A stretch of DNA of 64,000 nucleotides from Euglena gracilis (taxonomy: Eukaryota > Euglenida > Euglenophyceae > Euglenales), in assembly GCA_039621445.1 (NCBI GenBank), contig CP154956.1, positions 9,237,443 to 9,301,442 of the forward strand, read 5' to 3'. The notes beneath the pieces are model-generated. The model worked only from the letters and a program-made list of their open reading frames with translations, was not told the DNA's origin and did no database searches. Each line of letters opens with the position of its first letter. Position 1 is the first letter of the stretch. The position numbers and the translations under genes were made by a program. Below are positions 21,351 to 32,283 of the stretch, piece by piece.

Positions 21351-21715
21351 CCCTCACCCCCCCCCCCTAATTGGCTAATTGGGGGGGCCTTTAGGGGGGG
21401 CCCATAGCCAATTAGGGGGGGTGGGGGGTTAGCCCAATTGGCCAATGGACGTTCCCTTGGACAACTTTGGCCAATTTCGGCAAGGGCTCAGAAAACCTCC
21501 AAAAATGTCCGTTTCGAAAATGTTAAAAATTGCCGGATAAGAAAAAGTCATGACCAATCCAAAAATGCACAAAAAATCAACCAATTTTGCACAGGTCAAA
21601 AAATATGGGGTCGGGGTCCTCGAGCCCCCCCCCCTAATTGTCCCCCCCCCCCTAATTGGCTAATGGGGGGTCTGAAGGAGCCCGGCCATTAGCCAAATAG
21701 GGGGGGGGGTGAGGG
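21351..21715 (+). mobile_element. MITE family M1 (word TTGGCTAAT), forward copy
   Basis: 365 bp between TA at 21349-21350 and 21716-21717. Ends CCCTCAC-C run-TAATTGGCTAAT and ATTAGCCAAATAGG-G run-TGAGGG. Inverted relative to 18044-18422, so the two copies bracket the transposase region. A 27-bp palindrome (TAGATGACC...GGTCATCTA, 21323-21350) abuts its left end. Confidence 0.8.
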
Positions 21716-21774
21716 TAGGGGGGGGGTCATTTAGGGGGGGGTACCCATAAAGGGAAAGAGCTCAGCGACCAGGG

Positions 21775-22062
21775 TGTGACGTAGAGCTGAGCTCTTTGGG
21801 AGACCACCCCGGCCCGGCCCGGCCCGGCCTGCCAGCGGCCCAGCGGCACGGCCCGGCCCGGCCTGGCCCGGCCCGGCGGCCGGCAGCCCAGCGGCCCGGC
21901 CTGGCCGGTGGCCTGGCGGCCCGGCCCGGCTGGCGGCCCGGCGGTTCCCGAGGTGGCCCCGACCCGGGGGGGGGGGGGGGGCGGGGGGGGGGGGGGGGGG
22001 CGAGGGGGGGGGTTCGCCAGGGGTAAGCTTCGCTCTTACCCATAAAGGGAAAGAGCTCAGCG
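21775..22062. repeat. GGCCC-rich low-complexity block and GAGCTCAGCGACC ends
   Basis: Irregular GGCCCGGCCCGGC and GGCCTGGC repeats (21805-21960) are followed by long G runs and GGGGTAAGCTTCGCTCTTAC. AAAGAGCTCAGCGACC occurs on both sides (about 21757 and 22050). The last part recurs inverted at 33545-33680. Confidence 0.6.
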
Positions 22063-22257
22063 ACCCCCCCCTAAACGACCCCGCCCCCCTGAGTGCCCTC
22101 CGGGGCCCGGCCAAGGTCTGGCCGGAACATTGGATAACATTTTTTGTGAGTCAAAACACCTCATTTTTTGAAAATTTTACAATTTTTTTTTGACCTGATG
22201 GAAAAAAGGGTGTAGATCACAAATTTCACACAAAAATTCCCCCCAAAATGGCTAGGT

Positions 22258-22615
22258 TTTGCATAGGGCTGAGCTCTTGATAAGCGCGCACCCCCCCCAT
22301 ATAAACCGACCCACTCCATGGAGCTCTTTTGACTGAAATGCAAGGGTTTTGTGCCCGAAATGGGAGGCCAGGGAGTCATTTTTTTAGCTCAAAAAACTCG
22401 TTTTTCGGGTTCCGGGAGGCCCAAAAACATGGTTTTGGGCAAAAAAATTCTTTTTTTTTTGCGACTTCTTTGACCCGGTTTTGACCCAAAGTCAATGGGT
22501 TGGTGGACCAAAACGGGGGGCTAACAGGTCTAAAAACACTCATTTTCGGGGCTAGTCGGTGAGCTGCATGGAAACCAAAATACCAGTAGATAGAGCGTTC
22601 CAAGGGCTTCAAATT
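22258..22615 (+). repeat. R-family repeat copy
   Basis: Shares GGGCTGAGCTCTTGATAAGC, CCATGGAGCTCTTTTGACTG, GGTTTTGTGCCCGAAA, GGTTCCGGGAGGCCCAAAAA and CAGTAGATAGAGCGTTCCAA with 9205-9990 and the full-length inverted copy at 33545-34330. Diverged and shorter. Confidence 0.65.
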
Positions 22616-23660
22616 ACAGCGTCACCCCGATCTTCCCCCCCCCCCGAATAATCCCCCCCATTTTTGGCCATTTTTCGGAATCCCGGTGATAAAAATTTGG
22701 AATGCCAGTTGTGGTGACAGACACGAAGAGTTGGAACTCATTCTCTTCACCAGCCCGAAGCCTCATAGCCCGAAGCTCCACACGGGCCTCATACTCCATC
22801 AACACCCAGGCGCGAAGACCATAACTTGTTGTGAAGTTCAGCCCCATTGAGTGGGCATTTCTCACCCAATGGTGGGGGCATCAACATCAATGATAGACAT
22901 GTCTGTGGGACAGTGGAAATCAAAGGCAATGTCCCGAAAAGAGTTCAAAATCCGCAACCAGTCCAAAAAACAGCTGAATATTTTCCCCCCCTCAAATTTC
23001 TGGAATTTTGGCTGCCCAAGGGGGGGGGAATTGATCGGGGTGACGCCGTATACAATGGGGAACGTGCCTGCGGATGGCCGGGCGAGGTGCATTCCTCTTG
23101 GGGCCCGGTGCATGCTGCCCCCCCCCCATTATGCACCTCCCCCCAGGGGGTACATAATGGGGTGGGTACATGATGGGGGGGTGTGGATGGTAGCCGTTTT
23201 CGGGGGGTGGGGAGTAAAAAAATCCATAGTGGGCCGGCCTGTTTTTTTTGACGGTGTTTTTTTTCAATTCTAACAATGTTTTTTTCAAAAAAAAACAAAA
23301 AAAAAACGCTCAGTGGGTTTTGCATGGAAAATTTTTTGAATGCACATTTTCAATGATTTTTGGCAACTTCTGGTTAATTTCTGCCAAAAACTTCCTTCCA
23401 CAAAAATGAAAAACGTCATAAAATTCCATTTTTGTTGCATTTTTGGATGTTTTTGACCATTTTTGGCAGTTTTTGAACTTAGTAGGATTCAAAGTATGGT
23501 TTGGGAGTTTCATAACGAGTTTTTTCAATGAAATTTTCCTTTTGTTTTTTTTGATGTTTTTTTTACTGTTTTTTTTGGGAAAAACACGTTTTTTTTTTGA
23601 AAAATGCCCTCTATGAAAAAATCAATGTTTTCAAAAATCAAAGGAAATGTCCGGAGACCT
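22616..23660. other. No gene; foldback fragments
   Basis: Contains C/G-run fragments (about 22634, 23115-23198 with the word CATTATGCACC/GTACATAATGGG) and A/T-rich DNA with many AAAAAAC runs (23230-23640). I see no exon here. Confidence 0.45.
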
Positions 23661-23908
23661 CCCCCCCATTGTGTACCTCCCCCCCCAATTTCGGCCTCCC
23701 GGGGGAGGTACATACCCCCCCCCCTCCATATTGTCCCCCCCCCATATCGTCCCCCGGCCCGGCCGACGGGGGGTTTTTTTGGCTCGGCCAATGAAATTCC
23801 TTTGGTACCCCCATATTGTCCCCCCCCCCATATTCTCCATTTGGGGTCCCAGTGGGAAGGTGGTTGGGACAATATGGGGGGGGGGTGGTAATGGGGGGGG
23901 GTGGATGG
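23661..23908. mobile_element. Nested foldback elements (words CATTGTGTACC and CATATTGTCC)
   Basis: The outer element starts with a C run before CATTGTGTACCTCC and ends ATGG-G run-TGGATGG-TA (23909-23910). Inside it, an inner element begins CCATATTGTCC (about 23726) and ends GGGACAATATGG-G run-TGG-TA near 23889. Two different words thus occur one inside the other, as expected for successive insertions. Confidence 0.55.
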
Positions 23909-23909
23909 T

Positions 23910-24335
23910 AAGTCAGACAGTGGGAAAAGTGTACAAAACGGCCATCTGGGCCGAAAAACAGCCGTACCTCGGGCTGGGCAGGGAGTTGCGAGGAAATCAA
24001 AATACCAATAGATAGGGCGTTCCAAGGGCTTCAAATTAGGTCTATGGACATTTCTTTTGATTTTGCATCATTTTGGAGATATTTTGAAAATTGACGTTTT
24101 TTTTTGGCCCAAATGGCAGAGTCCAAGGGGGAGGGCTTAAAAAGGGGCGGGCCGATCCTACCCAGTTTAGACCCCTTCGCGCGTGAATAACTCGGGCGTG
24201 GCGGGGAGTTGGGGGTCAAACCCAGGTGATTCGGAAACTAGAAATCCAGTCGCTCGCGACTGAAAAAAAAATTCCGGGAACCGGGCCGGGATTATGGTGA
24301 TAATCCGCGGTTTTCACGGGGGGGGGGGGGGGGGG
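23910..24335 (+). repeat. R-family repeat copy
   Basis: AGTGGGAAAAGTGTACAAAA, CCGTACCTCGGGCTGGGC, TAGATAGGGCGTTCCAAGGG, TGAATAACTCGGGCGTGGCG and CCAGTCGCTCGCGACTG follow in the same order as (inverted) in 33690-34080. Confidence 0.7.
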
Positions 24336-24369
24336 CAGGTCCGACCCCCCCTTTCCCTGGTGGTAAGCT

Positions 24370-24780
24370 TCGTTGTTAACGTGACCCCCCCCCCTATTTG
24401 GCCGCCCTCCGGGCGGCCTGGACCCCCCCTTCCGGCCAATTAGGGGGGGGAACAACTAGGGGGGGGGGTTTCCCCTTCCCCCCCCCCCCCTAATTGGCCA
24501 CCTGGACCCCATCCTTCATAGTCGCGAACCCCCATAAAACACCCGAATAAAGGCATTTTCCCTTGAAATGAGTAACCCCCCCATTGGCCACCTGGGCTCT
24601 GGCCAATTAGGGGGGGGGGAACCCCCCCCCCATTGGCCACCTGGGCTCTGGCCAATTAGGGGGGGGGGGCAAATGGGGGGGTGACGTTACTCTAAAGAGG
24701 AGCTCAGCGACCCCCCCCCCTAAGTGGCCCTCCGGGGTTCTGGCCGGGACAAGAGGGAGGTCATTTTGGGGGGGGTAATG
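24370..24780. repeat. Foldback cluster (word TTGGCCACCTGG/GGCCAATTAGG)
   Basis: Three tandem or nested units carry ATTGGCCACCTGG on the left and CTGGCCAATTAGG plus a G run on the right, followed by CTCAGCGACC-C run-TAAGTGGCC. Confidence 0.55.
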
Positions 24781-25021
24781 GTAACTTCTTCTTCTAACTT
24801 CTTTCCAGCCTTGGTTTGTACAGTTTGCACCACCATCACTGTGTACATCTTGGACATAGATGTTGTAATTGTCAAAATTGACCAAAAAATTGTTAAAACT
24901 GCCCCTGTGCAAAAGTCGGAAAAAAAAATGAAAATGGTCCTCCAAAATCGGGATGTCTGTTCTTGTAAACAAGAAACATTGGCCGTTATGGTCCGTTTTG
25001 AGGCATTCTCTCCAATGTGTA

Positions 25022-25153
25022 CCCCCCCCCCTTATTGCCCTCCCCCCCTCATTGTCCCCGGCCAATGAAATTCCTTCGGTACGGTCTTATTGTCCCCCCC
25101 CCCCTATTGTCCGATCGGGCCGGGGGCAGGTTGGTGGGACAATAAAGGGGGGG
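25022..25153. mobile_element. MITE (word TTATTGTCC), TA duplication
   Basis: 132 bp between TA at 25020-25021 and 25154-25155. Begins with a C run then TTATTGCCC; ends GGGACAATAAA-G run. The middle contains TGAAATTCCTTCGGTACGGT, similar to the ATGAAATTCCTTTGGTACC segment at 23789-23810, so the two elements share a core but not the word. Confidence 0.7.
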
Positions 25154-25439
25154 TAAACACACGGGATAGCAGTCGTACCATTTTTTTTTATTGTCCAATG
25201 CACTTTTTGGGGGTGAAAATCCTTCAACGTGACCATGAAACATCCCCAATTGGGCCAAAATGGTTGGAATTGATAGAAACCTCACCTCGGGGCAGCGGCA
25301 GAGGGGTTCGCGAGGGCGAGCAACCCCCCCATAAGGGCGATGTTCGAGAGGGGTCCATCAGGCTGGTCTCCACTCTGGAACCCAAATTATGGGGAAAAAT
25401 GCAGCTTGGAGGTTAGGCAGGGGTGGGGGGGGGGCTGTG

Positions 25440-26360
25440 GACCCCCCCGGTGAAGTTCACCGGTGAACATTCACCGGGGGGGGAGGGGGGGGGTACTTTC
25501 GGCGGTGAAGTTCACCGGTGAAGTTCACCGGTGAATTTCACCGTTTTGATGGTTGGGGGTGAAATATTCATGGGTAAAATTTTGTTCCTTTCCTCTCAAA
25601 ATGGTCATTTTGAGGTTGATGCTTCATGGAATTTTAGTGAAATTTCCGAAAACTTGCCCAAAATGCCATTTTTGGCCATTTTTGGCCAAAAAAGTACTCT
25701 CTTGGTGAACTTCACCGGTGAAGTTCACCGAAGGGTTAGGCAGAGGGGGGGGGAGGGGGTCCGGAACCCCCCGGTGAACTTTCAAACGGTGAACTTCACC
25801 ATAGGGGGGGGGGAGGGGGGTCAAAATGACCAAAGTCTACTGCCTGATCTCCCTTGGCGCCTGAGGCCCAAAACAAAACTCCTGGGTTTTCAAAAATCTC
25901 ATTGGAATTTGGGGACCCCCCGTTTGACCAACGAAGCCAGGGGGGTCCAAAAACAAAGTCTGGGCAACCAACGGAGGTCAGGCAGTACGGGGGGGGGCTG
26001 CGGACCCCCGGTGAACGTTCACCGGGGGGGGGGGTGCTTTCGGCGGTGAAGTTCACTGGTGAAGCTTCACCGTTTTGATAGTTGGGGGTGATATTTTGAT
26101 GGGTGAAATTTTGCTCCTTTTCCTCTCAAAATGGTCATTGAGGTTGATGGTTCATGGAATTTTATCGAAATTTCCAAAAACTTGCCCAAAATGTCATTTT
26201 CGGCCATTTTTTGGCCAAAAAAGTGCTCTTGTGGTGATCTTCACCGGTGAAGTTCACCGTTGGGGTAGGCAGGGTCTGGGACCCCCCGGTGAACTTTCAA
26301 ATGGTGAACTTCACCTAGGGGGGGGAGGGGGGGTTTGGCACCCCAAAAGTTACCGCCTGA
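25440..26360. repeat. GTGAACTTCACC-word elements, two tandem copies
   Basis: Two units of about 400 bp (25440-25855, 25985-26360). Each has clustered CGGTGAAGTTCACCGGTGAA words at both ends. A shared non-palindromic core reads TTTTGATGGTTGGGGGTGAA, CCTCTCAAAATGGTCATTT, then CAAAAACTTGCCCAAAATG. The unit sequence between copies (25856-25984) is different. A third copy is at 34660-34985. Confidence 0.7.
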
Positions 26361-26384
26361 TCTCCAACCCCCCATGGCCAGCCA

Positions 26385-26620
26385 TAGGGGGGTCGGCACA
26401 CCCCCCCCCCCCCTCACCGACCCCCTCGCCACGCCATTTTACCCCCCCCTCCCCCCCTTTTCAGACCCCCTGGCCACGCCATGTCAGGCCTGCCAAAGAA
26501 AATTTTCTTGGCAAACCCCCGCGCACCCCCCCCATCCGGGACCCCCTCGCCACGCCAAAACCCCCCCCCCCCCCCCCCCCTAGCCGGAAACCTCGCCACG
26601 GCGTGCCGACCCCCCATAGT
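26385..26620. repeat. CTCGCCACG-word foldback element
   Basis: Four GACCCCCTCGCCACG words, C runs and a GAAAATTTTCTTGGCAAAC core. Inverted relative to 10680-10915. Confidence 0.65.
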
Positions 26621-28230
26621 CTTCCTCTTTTTTTTGCGTCCTTCTTTCTTCAGCCACCAGCCGCGGCTGGCCATGGCTGGTCGGCTGGCAAAGCGGGCGT
26701 CCTCCATAACCACCGTGACACTGGCCCAGAAAGTTTTTCTCTAAACCTGAGGACCCACCCAATCTTCAGGGAAAACATGAAATTCATGGTGGGTTTAGAG
26801 AAAACAAAATAAGCAAGCAGAGATTTAGGGTTTTCAAATTTGCTTCCATCTCCTATAGTGATTTTGCAGGCATCCACATGATCCTGCTGTTGTGGGAAGC
26901 CTACGGAATTGCCCCAGAAAACACGTAACACAAAAGAAAAATTCAAAGTCCAAAAACAGCCAAATCAGATGAAATGCTCAATATTTGGCCTAGCTACCAG
27001 CTGTGGTTTTACGGGGTGGGGTTTACTTAGGGGACCCCATCCCCCGAAGGGTGTCCAGCCAGCCAGCAGCTCAAATCTAGCCAGCAGCCCAATTTCGGGA
27101 GAGCCCCCCCCCCCAGGTCCAGCCCGGCCGGCAGAAGGCCGGGCCATGAGGCCGCCGGCTGGCTAGCCAATTGGGCTGCCTAGCTGTCCCTGCATTTTTC
27201 CCCCTCATCACAGCTTCCTCCATCACAGCCCCCCAGCCTTGTTCCAGCTCCATCCATCAAAATGTTGAGAAGGCAAAAATGTTTTAGAGGGGGAGCACAT
27301 GGCTGGCCGACTGCTGGCCGACGGCGTGACGGCATGCAAATGCCTAATTTGGTGTGAGATGTAAATTCCTAATTTGGTGTGCAAATTGCTGATTTTGAGA
27401 AGTAAATTCCTAATTTCATGTGTAAATTACCAATTCTGAGTGGCAAATTCCTAATTAATGCAATTTTTTTTGTACTTTTTGGACACCCAAATCGGGCTCC
27501 CCCCGCGACCCCCCCCCCCACGACCCCCCCGTGACCCCACCCTAAACACCCCCATGAAATTGACCCAAATTGGATCAAACTCGTTGAAATTGGTGAAAGA
27601 ATTCCAAAACTGCTAAAATGCACAAAAAAATGTGCAAAAAGACCCAAATACAACCTCAAAATGCAACCTCCATTGACGATAAATATGACCTTGAAGAGGT
27701 TCACCACCACAAGGATGTGGCTAACCTCATTTTCCTGTGAGTCACACGGCTGGCTGACGGCTGGCCGGCGGCTAGCCGACGGCGTGCTCCCCCAGAAAAT
27801 TTTGTTTTTCATCGACCCAGCCCAGCACAGCCCCCTCCAGCCCCAGACCCCCCCCATCCCCCATTAGGAATCAAAAACACGAAAAATTGGTCCAAATTCC
27901 TAGTTGGACCAATTTTCGGACCCAAATGACACGCAAATTCCAAATTGGGATCTAAAATTAGAGGATAGGAGGACATCATACAAGTCACACATGACCTGCC
28001 GCGAAACCCATTTCCCCCCGACCCCCCCCCGCGACCCCCCCCACGACCCCAACACCCGGGTTTCACCCGAAAATTATGTGGATCTGAATGACCAAACAAA
28101 AGCACCACTACTGTCCCGTGTGCATATAAAGTGGCATAAAATGGCCCCAAACAAACCATAAGGATGAAAATGGTTGAATTTTTGGGTGAACAGTTCAAAG
28201 AAAACCCCCCAAAATTGCCCAAAATGATTG
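26621..28230. other. No supported gene; degenerate AAATTAGGAATTTGC repeats
   Basis: Around 27335-27465 several TAAATTCCTAATTTGGTGTG-type units occur (inverse of the array at 28440-28830). GGCTGGCCGACGGC phrases repeat at 27300 and 27750. No exon is convincing. Confidence 0.45.
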
Positions 28231-28233
28231 TTA

Positions 28234-28432
28234 CCCCCCCCCATTATTTGAGCACACCCACGGGCGAAAGGACCCCCCAAATGCTCAAATAAGAGGGGGG
28301 GTCAAATAAGGGGGGGGGTCAAAATTCCTGTAGAGAGAGGGCAAATTTTTATTTTCAGCGCCTTCGGCCCATGAAAAAAAAAATTCCCCAGACCCAAATG
28401 CTCAATTACGGAGGGGGTCAAATAAAGGGGGG
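28234..28432. mobile_element. MITE (word TTATTTGAGCA), sister of the transposase insertion
   Basis: 199 bp between TA at 28232-28233 and 28433-28434. Same order of features as 19833-20062: C run, ATTATTTGAGCACACC, ACGGGC, ATGCTCAAATAAG, TTCAGCGCCTTCGGC, and a terminal TCAAATAAAGGGG. Several substitutions and a shorter G tract. Confidence 0.8.
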
Positions 28433-28439
28433 TAGCCAT

Positions 28440-28830
28440 CCGAAATGGGGGTTTACCACTCAAAAATTAGGATTTTGCACACCGTCAGGATGTGCCACTC
28501 AAAAAAAAAGGAGACATGCCACTCAAAAAGAGAAACTGGTTCACAAAATCGACATTGGCCAGCCAACCGGGCATTTGCAACCCAAAATTAGGCATTTACT
28601 TCCGAAATTTTGGAGTTTGCACCTCAAATTAAGCATTTGAAATTGGAGTTGGCACCAAGAAAATTAGGAATTTCCACCCAAAATTAGTATTTTACACCAA
28701 AATTACGCATTTGCCACCGAAAATTTGAAGTTTAAAGGCATCTCCTTTCCAAATATTGGATATCACACCTAAGGATTGGCATTTGCCCCCCCCAAATTAG
28801 GAATTTGCTTCCCAAATTAGACATTTGGAA
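28440..28830. repeat. Degenerate ~25-nt repeat array (AAATTAGGAATTTGCCACCC)
   Basis: At least ten loosely related units with AAATTAGG, ATTTGC or ATTTCC and CACC(C/A)AAA at a 22-28-nt spacing. Similar arrays lie at 27335-27465 and 31760-31945. Strong divergence suggests great age. Confidence 0.6.
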
Positions 28831-28869
28831 CTGGTTTATCCCCTTTCATAGATTTCAGAAAGTTACCGA

Positions 28870-29230
28870 CAGGGGCCCAGGCACAGGGGGGGGGGTCCCG
28901 CGGGACCCCCTTGTCGAGTTGCGAACTCTACCGGACCGATCGAGTTCGGGGGGGGGGGAGGTCCGGGGTCTGGACTAAAAATAAAAAGTGGGGGAGCCCG
29001 GGCGCGGGGGGGGGGGGTCCCGCAGGACCCCCCTGTCAAAGTCCGAACTCTGCTGCAAAAAAAAGAGGGGGGGGACGCCGGTTCTGTCCTGAACCCGGCG
29101 TCCCGGACGCCGTGTTCAGGACAGAACCGGCGTCCCCCCCTCTCGTTTAAAGCGACGTTTTAGGGACGCCGGGTTCAGGACAGAACCGGCGTTCTCCCCC
29201 TTCGGGACAGGGACCATTTAGAAATATGCG
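28870..29230. repeat. Foldback cluster, word GACGCCGGTTCTGTCC
   Basis: GGACGCCGGTTCTGTCCTGA...ACGCCGTGTTCAGGACAGAA and a third copy give a nearly perfect 70-bp hairpin (about 29072-29140). Two GGGGTCCCGC(G/A)GGACCCCC hairpins precede it. A related unit is at 29925-30075. Confidence 0.65.
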
Positions 29231-29259
29231 CACTTGCGTATCCCTTTAGGCCCAAGGGG

Positions 29260-29705
29260 GTCCAACCAAAAAAAAAATTCCCAAAGTTAATTCTGAAAAA
29301 AACCAGGGGGTTCAAACATGAAATCTCCTAACCCAAATTCTGAAAAAGCAAAGTGGGTTCCAGCCCTACTTCCCAACCGTATTTCTGAAAAAACCCAACG
29401 TGGTCCATCCAACTGTGTTTCTGAAAACTCCCAGGGGGGTCCAGCCAACATTTAACAACCGTGATTCTGAAGAAACGCAGTGGGGTCCATCCAAAAATTT
29501 CCACCCGTGTTTCTCAAAACAACCAAGGGGGGTCCAGCCAAAATTCCCAAATTTCCCAACCGTAGTTCTGAAAAAAGCCAGGGGGGATCCAGCCAAAATT
29601 TCCCAACTGTATTTCTGAAAAAAACCCAGGGGGAGGTCCAACCAAATTTCCCAACAGTAATACTGAAAAAACCAGAGGGGGTCCAGCCAAAATTTCCGTA
29701 ATGTG
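29260..29705. repeat. Minisatellite, ~45-nt unit (CCAACCGTATTTCTGAAAAA)
   Basis: About ten units. Each contains TTTCCCAACxGTxxTTCTGA and AAAAACCCAGGGGGGTCCAG, with substitutions in most units. Not coding. Confidence 0.8.
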
Positions 29706-30534
29706 TTTCCCTGCCGGCAATACACTTTGCCCTGTTACCGCTGCGGCTGTAGCAATCTGTATCCCTAGCAATCCTCCCCCCACCTCAGAAACTGCAAAAC
29801 GCTTGCCGCCACTGATCCATGATATTTTTGCACTCAGCAATTGTGCCTCTTATCCCTCTTCAGCCAAGGAGATTTTAGTTTCTGGGGTCACATTGGCACA
29901 TGTTTTTGAACAAAATACAGTCCCATACCGGACACCGGGTTTTGGACAGACGTCTTTTACCCCGGGGTTTCGAACAGAACCGGCGTCCGGAAAACCCGTG
30001 GGGGGAAGCCGGTCTGTCCTGAACCCAGCGTCCCAAACGCCGGTTTAACCAGACAAGGGGGGGGGGGAGGGGGGGTTTGGGACCCGAACTCCTGGCCTCC
30101 AAAGTTACTGAAATTTTTAGCGTTGAAATTTAAAATTCATAAATCTCAATAATGGCAGAATCCCGTGTCTCTTCAAGGAGCATGGTTCACATTTCAGTGG
30201 AGGTTTCAACCTCCAACTCTACCTCTTGACCGGCTCAAAAAATATAAAATTAAGTCTACCCTGAAGGTTCTGTGCACTTTTATAAACCCAGGTGGCCTTC
30301 CAAAATTTTTTCTTTCATCAACACCACCTTTTTGAACACTTGCACAGGTTTTTTCCCTTTATGTCAGTTACGTCTGAAGTTGCAGGTGTTTGCATCTTTT
30401 TTATTGTCCCTGCCATGTTCTACAATCCCCATTTGTGAAGTTGGTGCCATAGTTATTGGTGTAGAAAGGGGCTGCCCGAACTATTCTCCCGAGCTACTCC
30501 CATAGGGGATGGTGCTGGACAAGACCGGAGGCCA

Positions 30535-30755
30535 CAAAAAGGGCTCAGAAAACCTCCAAAAACGTCCGTTTCACAATTTTTTTTTTGCTGGATAAGAAAC
30601 AGTCATGATGAATCAACATATCACAAAAAATCGACCAATTTTGCACAAGAAAAAAATTAGGGGGCAGGGGTCCTGGAGCCCCCTGCCCCCCCCCCTATTT
30701 GGCTCATGGGGGCCTAGAAGAGCCTGGGCATTAGCCAAATAGGGGGGGGTGAGGG
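30535..30755 (+). mobile_element. MITE family M1, truncated and diverged copy
   Basis: Contains GGGCTCAGAAAACCTCCAAA, AACGTCCGTTTC, GGATAAGAAACAGTCATGA and the right end TTAGCCAAATAGG-G run-TGAGGGTA, matching 21351-21715. The left third is missing. 31 bp follow before another gene-poor stretch. Confidence 0.7.
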
Positions 30756-30989
30756 TAATGAGTATTCACGGTAACTCCAAGGGCACCTGTGGACGGAACC
30801 TTAAAGGAAACCACAAGTGCAATTAACTGTGTTGTCAATTCATGTTTGGTGTTCTCATGCTGTGAACCTGATAGATGCTCATATACCCAACCCCCCCCCA
30901 CCACGTGGATGAATTTGGGTCGTTTTGCGAACCACATTGTCTTCAGGCAGAGCAACGGTGGATGCCCTTTTGGGGACTCTTGCAACCCG

Positions 30990-31110
30990 TGATAAATATA
31001 TATATATCTATATATATTATATATATACATATACATACACACACATATATGTATATGTATATATATATATATATGTATATATATAGATATATATATATAT
31101 ATATATATAT

Positions 31111-31163
<53 letters not shown>

Positions 31164-31165
31164 TT
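30990..31165. repeat. (TA)n microsatellite with interruptions
   Basis: Nearly pure TA dinucleotides with scattered ATACATAC and TAGATA interruptions, about 175 bp. Confidence 0.95.
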
Positions 31166-31317
31166 GTGATTTTCCAAGTTTGCTGAAATCGTCCAAAAAT
31201 GCCCCATTTTTGGCATTTTTTTTGGCCGTTTTTGGACTCTCCCAAAAAACTTCCGCCAGTGGCGGCTATTCTCAATAGGGGGGTTCAATTTTTCCCCCCC
31301 GGTTCAATTAGGAGGGG

Positions 31318-31689
31318 GGTTGCACCAAGGAAGACGTGGAAGTTTGTGTAAAGGCGAAGCAGGACGGGGCTGGAAAAGATGGACTCCTGAACTTTATACC
31401 CGTTGCATCTTTGCAAGCTTTGGCACCCGCGCATTCGATCATTGTGCCCTCATCGTTGAAGCAGTTCCCACGCTTCAATAACCTCATGGCCTCTCTCATC
31501 ACAACGATGAGAGCCAAAAATGCTGTGAGGTTCAATGGTAATGGTGGAACCTTTGGGTTGGCTGACTCCTCCCTCCCAGTGGCTCCAGCACGACGTGCCA
31601 GGAAAATTTGGGAAATATCTTCAGACAGCCTGACTTTTGGGGGATCTCCTCGGGGGGGGGTTCCCGCGCCAGGCTGTGGCGAGGAATGA
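31318..31689 (+). CDS. Unrecognised coding fragment within a CAATTAGG foldback context
   Basis: The open frame reads CVKAKQDGAGKDGLLNFIPV, then SLQALAPAHSIIVPSSLKQF, RFNNLMASLITTMRAKNAVR and FGLADSSLPVAPARRARKIW before a G run and TGA. Composition looks genuinely protein-like. It is bounded on the left by a CAATTAGG-G run element and on the right by a C run, so it may be a captured exon or a transposon protein. It could also be an upstream exon of the next gene, although nothing in it resembles SPT4. No motif recognised. Confidence 0.4.
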   Translation, partial: GCTKEDVEVCVKAKQDGAGKDGLLNFIPVASLQALAPAHSIIVPSSLKQFPRFNNLMASLITTMRAKNAVRFNGNGGTFGLADSSLPVAPARRARKIWEISSDSLTFGGSPRGGVPAPGCGEE

Positions 31690-31759
31690 GCAACCCCCTC
31701 CCCCAGGGTCTTAAAACAGAAGCCTGACCCCCCTTTCATAGGGGAACACCACATTCTTG

Positions 31760-31945
31760 GTGGCTAAATTAGGAATCACCGAACACGAATTTTTGGAGAA
31801 AATCCTTGAATTAGGAATCCCCACACCTAGAATTAGGATTTTGACACCAAATTAGGAATCACCATCCCAAAATTTGCAAAATTTATGCCTCAGAATTAGG
31901 AATCCACTTGAATATTATGTCAAATTAGGCATCACCCGGCCGAAT
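31760..31945. repeat. Degenerate AAATTAGGAATC repeat array
   Basis: About seven units with (A/T)AATTAGGAATCACC at a 22-30-nt spacing, related to the array at 28440-28830. It sits just upstream of the first SPT4 exon. Confidence 0.6.
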
Positions 31946-32283
31946 TTTTGGAGAAACCTTGGCCTGAATGGGGTCAAAACAGACCACTGAAAAACAAAAT
32001 CAAAAACAAGACTCCAAGTCCAGCTTTTTTTTTTTAAGAGAGCGGTTGATTGGACAAACATATGGGTTGGGACCCTCCAAGACAGAAAATCTTTGCCACC
32101 AACCTCCTGAACCACTCCTTCGGGTGGTTGGTCAACAACTGAAGTTTTCAATGGGGGAGAACGTAGGGTCGATGAGGTTCTCGGCTCAAATATGTCTCTG
32201 ATGGTGTCCAATTCCCCCCTTGAGACAGAAACTTTCTTTGATGAAGGAGGCTGCTTCCACGTTGTTTTTATGTTCTCCTTCAG

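Noticed and set aside
25531-26049. 172-codon plus-strand ORF
   Set aside because: Translates the GTGAACTTCACC element and G runs; no conserved product among the copies.
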